27,362 nt of DNA from the NCBI RefSeq assembly GCF_900155635.1, contig NZ_LT732540.1:1-27362 (forward strand), read 5' to 3'. This document shows positions 22,991 through 27,362 of the stretch, piece by piece. Made by a program: the position numbers and the translations under genes. Within the stretch, counting starts at the first letter, position 1; each line of letters begins with the position of its first letter. Source of the DNA: Olsenella urininfantis. Its GTDB lineage: Bacteria; Actinomycetota; Coriobacteriia; Coriobacteriales; Atopobiaceae. The notes beneath the pieces are model-generated. The model was not told the DNA's origin and searched no databases. It saw only the letters and a program-made list of their open reading frames with translations.

Positions 22991-24328
22991 ATGAAGTACT
23001 TTGGGACCGATGGCTTCCGTGGCCGCGCCAACGAGGGCCTTGACGTTGAGCACGCGTTCAAGATCGGCCGCTTCGTGGGCTGGTACTACGGTGCCCGTCA
23101 GGAGCGCAAGGCCCGCATCGTCATTGGCAAGGACACCCGCCGCTCGAGCTACATGTTCGAGTCCGCGCTGGTCTCGGGCCTGGTCGCCTCGGGAGCGGAC
23201 GCGTACATGCTGCACGTCATCCCCACGCCGGGCGTGAGCTACGAGACCGTGGACGGCTGCTTCGACTGCGGCATCATGATCACCGCCTCCCACAACCCCT
23301 ACACCGACAACGGCATCAAGCTGGTGAACGGCGAGGGCTTCAAGATGGAGGAGGAGGTCCTCGGGCAGGTGGAGGACTACATTGACGGCAAGGTCGAGCT
23401 GCCGCTTGCCACCGGCGAGGCCATCGGCCAGACCGTGGATTACATGCAGGGCCGCAACCGCTACATCGCCCACCTCATCTCGAGCGCGAACTTCTCGCTT
23501 CAGGGCGTGAAGGTTGGTCTCGACTGCGCCAACGGCGCCGCCTCCAGCGTTGCCAAGCCTGTGTTCGACGCCCTGGGAGCCGACGTGCGCGTGATCAACA
23601 ACGCCCCCAACGGCTTCAACATCAACGTCAACTGCGGAAGCACCCACTTGGAGGCCCTGCAGCGCCATGTCGTGGAGCAGGGTCTGGACGTGGGGTTTGC
23701 CTATGACGGCGACGCCGACCGCTGCCTGGCGGTGGACGAGCGCGGACGCGTGGTAGACGGGGACCTCATCCTCTATGTCTGCGGCAAGTACCTCTCGAAG
23801 CACGGCAGGCTTGCCGGGGGCACCGTGGTGCCCACCGTCATGTCCAACTTTGGCCTGTTCCGCGCCCTGGACGAGGCGAGCCTCTCGTACGAGACCACCG
23901 CGGTGGGCGACAAGAACGTATACGCCTGCATGAGGGAGAACGGCTACTCCCTGGGCGGCGAGCAGTCCGGCCACATCATCTTCGGCGACATCGAGCGCAC
24001 GGGCGACGGCATCATGACCAGCCTGCGCATGATGGAGGTCATCCGCGCGGAGCGAGAGACCCTCTCGCAGCTCACCTGTCCCGTGAGGCTGTACCCGCAG
24101 CTCCTCGTGAACGTGCGCGTCAGGGACAAGGAGGAGGCCATGGAGGCCCCCGAGGTCAAGGCCGCCGTCGTCGAGGCGGAGCGCTTCCTGGGAGGCAACG
24201 GCCGCGTACTGGTGCGTGCCAGCGGAACCGAGCCCCTGGTGCGTGTGCTGGCCGAGGCGCCGGAAGACGAGCTCTGCCGCAGGGCGGACGGCATGGTCCT
24301 GGCCGCGCTCGAACCCTACAAGGCATAG
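22991..24328 (+). CDS. glmM: Phosphoglucosamine mutase GlmM
   Basis: Converts glucosamine-6-phosphate to glucosamine-1-phosphate on the way to UDP-GlcNAc for peptidoglycan. The 445-residue product has all α-phosphohexomutase marks: N-terminal KYFGTDGFRGRAN, phosphoserine loop ITASHNP with S100, metal loop DGDADR (239-244), sugar-binding GGEQSGHI and the phosphate-binding RASGTEPLVRV. ATG at 22991 follows GAGAGGG; an in-frame ATG at 22955 is too far upstream to match the family N-terminus. It is followed by glmS after 12 nt, the gene for the preceding enzyme in the pathway, which supports GlmM over a generic phosphomannomutase. Confidence 0.96.
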   Translation: MKYFGTDGFRGRANEGLDVEHAFKIGRFVGWYYGARQERKARIVIGKDTRRSSYMFESALVSGLVASGADAYMLHVIPTPGVSYETVDGCFDCGIMITASHNPYTDNGIKLVNGEGFKMEEEVLGQVEDYIDGKVELPLATGEAIGQTVDYMQGRNRYIAHLISSANFSLQGVKVGLDCANGAASSVAKPVFDALGADVRVINNAPNGFNINVNCGSTHLEALQRHVVEQGLDVGFAYDGDADRCLAVDERGRVVDGDLILYVCGKYLSKHGRLAGGTVVPTVMSNFGLFRALDEASLSYETTAVGDKNVYACMRENGYSLGGEQSGHIIFGDIERTGDGIMTSLRMMEVIRAERETLSQLTCPVRLYPQLLVNVRVRDKEEAMEAPEVKAAVVEAERFLGGNGRVLVRASGTEPLVRVLAEAPEDELCRRADGMVLAALEPYKA

Positions 24329-24340
24329 TGGAGGTCGCCT

Positions 24341-26188
24341 ATGTGCGGAATCGTCGGATACACGGGCAGAAGGCAGGCGGCGGAGTTTCTGCTCTCGGGG
24401 CTTGCCGCCCTGGAGTACCGCGGCTATGACTCGGCGGGCATCGAGGTGGTCTCCCCCTCGGGCAACCTGCATGGCGTCAAGTGCGCGGGCAGGGTCTCGG
24501 TGCTGGCCGAGCGCTGTCGCACCGCCAACCCCGTGGGCACCACGGGCATAGCCCACACGCGCTGGGCCACGCATGGGGCCCCCACGGACCGCAACGCCCA
24601 CCCGCACCTGGACTGCTCGGGGCGCATCGCGATCGTGCACAACGGAATCATCGAGAACTTCCAGGAGCTGCGCGCCTACCTGTCCCGCGCGGGGCACAAG
24701 ATCGCATCCGACACGGACTCCGAGGTCATCGCGCACCTGGTGGAGGATGCCTGGGAGGGGCCTGCGCGCGGGAGCCTGGTTGACGCGCTGCGCAATGCCT
24801 GCCAGCGCCTGGAGGGCTCCTACGCCATCGCCCTCGAGTGCGCGGACGCCCCTGGGCAGATTGCCGTCGCAAGGAGGGGCTCGCCCCTGGTGCTGGCCTC
24901 CACCGAGGACGGCGCCTACGCCGCCTCGGACGTCACGCCCCTTGCCGCCGTCTCGTCTCACGTGATCCAGCTCGAGGACGACCAGTTCGCCCTGCTTCGC
25001 GAGGACGGGAGCATCAGCGTCTTTGACTCCGAGGGCCTTCTCGTGGAGAGCCCCACCCGCCTGGACATCGACTGGGACGCCTCCGCGGCCACCCTGGGCG
25101 GGTACGCCGACTTCATGGCCAAGGAGATGGCCGAGCAGCCCGAGGCCATAGAGCGGCTGCTCAAGGACCGTCTGGACGAGCATGGCATTCGCCTGGACGA
25201 GCTGAGCATGACGGGAGAGGAGCTCGCTGGCATAGACCGCGTGTACCTGGTTGCCTGCGGCACCTCCTACCACGTGGGGCTCATCGCGCGAGAGCTCATA
25301 GAGCAGTGGGCGGGGATACCGGTCTTCTGCGAGTACGCCTCGGAGCTCAACTACAAGGAGCCCCTGGTTACCGAGCACACGCTCTGTGTGGTCATCACGC
25401 AGTCCGGCGAGACGGCGGACACCCTGACCGCGGCTCGGAGGATGAGGGCCCTGGGATGCAGGGTCTTTGCCGTGACCAACGTGCTGGGGTCAACCGCCGC
25501 GCGCGAGAGCGACGGTACCCTCTACGTCCAGGCGGGACCCGAGATCTGCGTGTGCTCCACGAAGGCGTACACGGCGCAGATGGTGGCGTGCGCGCTGCTT
25601 GCCCTGCGCCTTGCCTTCAGCGCGGGCAAGATGGGCCACGCCGAGGTGGAGAGGCACTTCCGCAACCTCGAGGCCCTGCCTGACCTCATCCGTGAGGTGC
25701 TGAGGCGCTCCTGGCAGGGCAAGCGTGCCGCAGCGCTCTTCCGCAGGGCCTCTTCCGCCCTCTTCCTGGGTCGCGGGGTGAACTCGACGACGGCCTACGA
25801 GGGCGCGCTCAAGCTCAAGGAGGTCAGCTACCTTCATGCGGAGGCCTACCCCGCCGGGGAGATGAAGCACGGGCCCATCGCCCTGCTCGAGCCGGGATTT
25901 CCCGTGGTGGCGATCGTCCCCGCAGACCACGTGCACGAGAAGACCCTCTCTAACATCCAGGAGGTCATCGCCCGCGGCGCCAGCTGCGTTGCGGTGGCAA
26001 CGGATGGGGACGAGGCGGTGGCGTCCCTCTGCGAGCACACGCTCTGGATTCCTCCCGTGCCCGAGGAGATGCTGGTGCCCATCGTGGCCATAGTCCACCT
26101 CCAGCTTCTGGCCCGCTACGTGGCGAGGGCACGCGGCTGCGACGTGGACAAGCCGCGCAACCTGGCCAAGTCCGTGACCGTGGAGTAG
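24341..26188 (+). CDS. glmS: Glutamine-fructose-6-phosphate aminotransferase GlmS
   Basis: Makes glucosamine-6-phosphate from fructose-6-phosphate and glutamine. The 615-residue product begins MCGIVGYTG, where C2 becomes the N-terminal nucleophile. The glutaminase domain contains GIAHTRWATHG and HNGIIENFQELR. Two SIS domains follow (VACGTSYHVG with TQSGETADT, then LGRGVNSTTAYEGALKLKEVSYLHAEAYPAGEMKHGP), ending in LAKSVTVE. The 12-nt gap after glmM leaves no room for a glmS ribozyme, so regulation differs from Firmicutes. Confidence 0.98.
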   Translation: MCGIVGYTGRRQAAEFLLSGLAALEYRGYDSAGIEVVSPSGNLHGVKCAGRVSVLAERCRTANPVGTTGIAHTRWATHGAPTDRNAHPHLDCSGRIAIVHNGIIENFQELRAYLSRAGHKIASDTDSEVIAHLVEDAWEGPARGSLVDALRNACQRLEGSYAIALECADAPGQIAVARRGSPLVLASTEDGAYAASDVTPLAAVSSHVIQLEDDQFALLREDGSISVFDSEGLLVESPTRLDIDWDASAATLGGYADFMAKEMAEQPEAIERLLKDRLDEHGIRLDELSMTGEELAGIDRVYLVACGTSYHVGLIARELIEQWAGIPVFCEYASELNYKEPLVTEHTLCVVITQSGETADTLTAARRMRALGCRVFAVTNVLGSTAARESDGTLYVQAGPEICVCSTKAYTAQMVACALLALRLAFSAGKMGHAEVERHFRNLEALPDLIREVLRRSWQGKRAAALFRRASSALFLGRGVNSTTAYEGALKLKEVSYLHAEAYPAGEMKHGPIALLEPGFPVVAIVPADHVHEKTLSNIQEVIARGASCVAVATDGDEAVASLCEHTLWIPPVPEEMLVPIVAIVHLQLLARYVARARGCDVDKPRNLAKSVTVE

Positions 26189-26191
26189 CTC

Positions 26192-26746
26192 ATGGCCCTG
26201 GCTGGTGTTGGCGTGGACATGCTCGAGATCTCGCGCATGGCGGCCGCCATGCGCAGGCACCCCAACTTTCTGAGGCGCCTCTTCACGGACGAGGAGCGCG
26301 CCTACTGCGAGGCGAGCGTGCGGCCGGCGGAGCACTACGCCGCCCGCTTCGCCGCGCGCGAGGCGGTGCTCAAGGCCCTGGGGACGGGCTTCTCCCAGGG
26401 AGTTGGCCTCAAGGACGTCTCGGTGGGGCGCACGGAGGCGGGCCGCCCCGTCTGCTTGCTCTCGGGCCGCGCCAAGGAGATCGCCGACGCCCAGGGTGTG
26501 CAGGAGGTGGCCCTCTCGCTCTCTTTCACGCATGAGCTGGCAGTGGCGAATGCCGTTGCCATGACCGAGGCGGTGCGCCCCAAGCTGGATGAGGCCCCCG
26601 ACCCGGCGGAGGAGCTCAGGGCCTCCTTCAAGAAGGCCCGCTCGCTCATCGACGAGCTGGAGCGACTGCAGGACGGAATTAGGGATACCCTTGAGGGTGG
26701 CGCAGCTGTGCGGGATGTGCGGAGCCAGTCCCCCAAAGACGAATAG
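26192..26746 (+). CDS. acpS: Holo-ACP synthase with C-terminal extension
   Basis: 4'-phosphopantetheinyl transferase that activates acyl carrier protein with CoA. The metal-binding residues are seen in GVGVDMLEISRM (D9) and ARFAAREAVLKALGTGF (E57, K61), and the core ends around residue 127 (SFTHELAVANAVAMTEA). AcpS is normally about 120-130 residues; here 184, with a charged helical tail of about 57 residues (ELRASFKKARSLIDELERLQ) that looks coiled-coil-like. ATG at 26192 lies 3 nt after the glmS stop, with GGAG at the end of glmS as RBS. It is co-transcribed with glmS and nnr. Confidence 0.93.
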   Translation: MALAGVGVDMLEISRMAAAMRRHPNFLRRLFTDEERAYCEASVRPAEHYAARFAAREAVLKALGTGFSQGVGLKDVSVGRTEAGRPVCLLSGRAKEIADAQGVQEVALSLSFTHELAVANAVAMTEAVRPKLDEAPDPAEELRASFKKARSLIDELERLQDGIRDTLEGGAAVRDVRSQSPKDE

Positions 26747-26758
26747 GAGCGTGACAGC

Positions 26759-27362
26759 ATGCAGCCGGTTCTGAACGTCGAGGACGTCAGGAGGGTGGAG
26801 GAGGGCCTCACGGAGGTGGGGGTCAGCATCTCCGAGCTCATGCACCGTGCGGGCACTGCCGCTGCAGACGAGGTTGCCAACCTGGGCGAGGTGGACGACG
26901 TTGTGGTCCTGGCCGGCTTGGGCAACAACGGCGGAGACGGCTGGGTTGCCGCCGAGAGCCTCCTCAGGCGCGGCCTGCATGTGACCGTCGTCACGCCCGT
27001 TGCCCCCGATGACCTGCGTAGCGACATCGCCCGCGTGGTCGCCAACAGTGCGCAGTCCGTTGGCGTGGACATCGTGGTGGCACCCCCGCGCCCCGACTTG
27101 GAGGGCCTGCTCCTCCGGGCGGACGTGGTCTTGGACGCCATGCTGGGCACGGGCTTCCACGGAGAGCCGCGCGCGCCCTTCGACATTTGGATAGAGGCGC
27201 TCAACGAGTCGGGTGCGCGCGTGGTGTCCGTGGACGTCCCCAGCGGGCTCTCCGCCCAGACCGGCCTTGAGGCCGGCGCCTGCGTCGCGGCAGACCTCAC
27301 GGTGACCATGCTGGTGCTGAAGCCCGGCCTGCTTTCGGACCGTGGCCGCGACGCCTGCGGTG
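26759..27362 (+). CDS. nnr: NAD(P)HX epimerase/dehydratase (YjeF N-domain), partial
   Basis: Repairs hydrated NADH/NADPH (NAD(P)HX). The window ends after 201 codons, so only the N-terminal epimerase domain is seen. It contains ELMHRAGTAAADEV, the loop GLGNNGGDGWVAAESLLRRG, DAMLGTGF and VDVPSGLSAQTG, all typical of YjeF_N. In many bacteria a C-terminal ADP-dependent dehydratase domain follows in the same gene, and that is expected beyond the edge. ATG at 26759 is 12 nt after the acpS stop, with TAGGAG at the stop codon as RBS. The acpS-nnr pairing is common in bacteria. Confidence 0.93.
   Translation, partial: MQPVLNVEDVRRVEEGLTEVGVSISELMHRAGTAAADEVANLGEVDDVVVLAGLGNNGGDGWVAAESLLRRGLHVTVVTPVAPDDLRSDIARVVANSAQSVGVDIVVAPPRPDLEGLLLRADVVLDAMLGTGFHGEPRAPFDIWIEALNESGARVVSVDVPSGLSAQTGLEAGACVAADLTVTMLVLKPGLLSDRGRDACG

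Noticed and set aside
24329..24340. glmS ribozyme upstream of glmS
   Set aside because: Only 12 nt separate glmM and glmS, so the ribozyme cannot fit.
22910..25378. An 822-codon open frame on the minus strand opposite glmM/glmS
   Set aside because: Antisense shadow of two clear enzymes; composition is repetitive His/Val/Leu/Gly without any domain.
1..27362. CRISPR arrays, tRNA genes, insertion sequences or restriction/defence genes
   Set aside because: No regularly spaced repeats, no cloverleaf with typical T-arm other than tmRNA, and no transposase or defence-type protein was recognised on either strand.

Overview
The window is GC-rich chromosomal DNA with the gene content and protein style of a Coriobacteriia member (Actinomycetota), probably an Olsenella/Atopobium-type organism. 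The taxonomic call is inference: high-GC coding with RRQTTFAGVEVLPV-like actinobacterial signatures in RF2, a C-terminal BTAD regulator fused to a P-loop region, and the glmM-glmS-acpS-nnr order. No database search was possible. Nearly every gene is ordinary housekeeping; the accessory material is a small scar just downstream of tmRNA.

Layout. 25-272: 5S rRNA ending an rrn operon, with its terminator. 447-3425: a ~990-residue regulator, P-loop NTPase at the N-terminus and SARP/BTAD at the C-terminus. 3574-8314: tight operon secA-prfB-yitT (protein export, release factor 2, membrane protein). 8441-10481: ftsE-ftsX (divisome ABC pair), closed by a strong terminator. 10576-15550: RNA and ribosome quality control, namely rnr, a TPR-like protein, smpB, a rubredoxin-like mini-protein, a YoaK-type membrane protein and ssrA (tmRNA). 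15551-17022: scar with a degenerate phage portal/head gene (minus strand) and the C-terminal end of an M20 dipeptidase (plus strand). 17111-18022: patatin-like phospholipase. 18176-19069: rplM-rpsI with terminator. 19165-22234: a FecCD/BtuCD-type ABC importer (permease, ATPase, lipoprotein) behind a palindromic operator, convergent with a THEP1-like NTPase (22231-22809, minus). 22991-27362: glmM-glmS-acpS-nnr (amino-sugar synthesis, ACP activation, NAD(P)HX repair); the last gene runs off the window.

How the genes connect. RNase R, SmpB and tmRNA form a trans-translation module: tmRNA/SmpB rescues stalled ribosomes and RNase R degrades the defective mRNA. GlmM and GlmS make glucosamine phosphates for UDP-GlcNAc. 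FtsEX couples division to cell-wall hydrolysis.

The most interesting signal concerns translation termination. Of the 22 reading frames whose stop codon lies in the window, 17 end in TAG, 4 in TAA and only 1 in TGA, and that TGA is constrained by an ATGA gene overlap. In the same window, RF2 (the UGA/UAA factor) carries Ser-Pro-Thr where the classical RF2 codon-recognition tripeptide is Ser-Pro-Phe, and prfB lacks the usual programmed frameshift. Together these suggest altered stop-codon economy in this lineage. Other points worth a look are the ~143-residue extension on FtsE, the prophage scar at ssrA, the perfect 14-bp palindrome at the ABC operon promoter, and an 18-bp hairpin for that operon embedded in the opposing gene.
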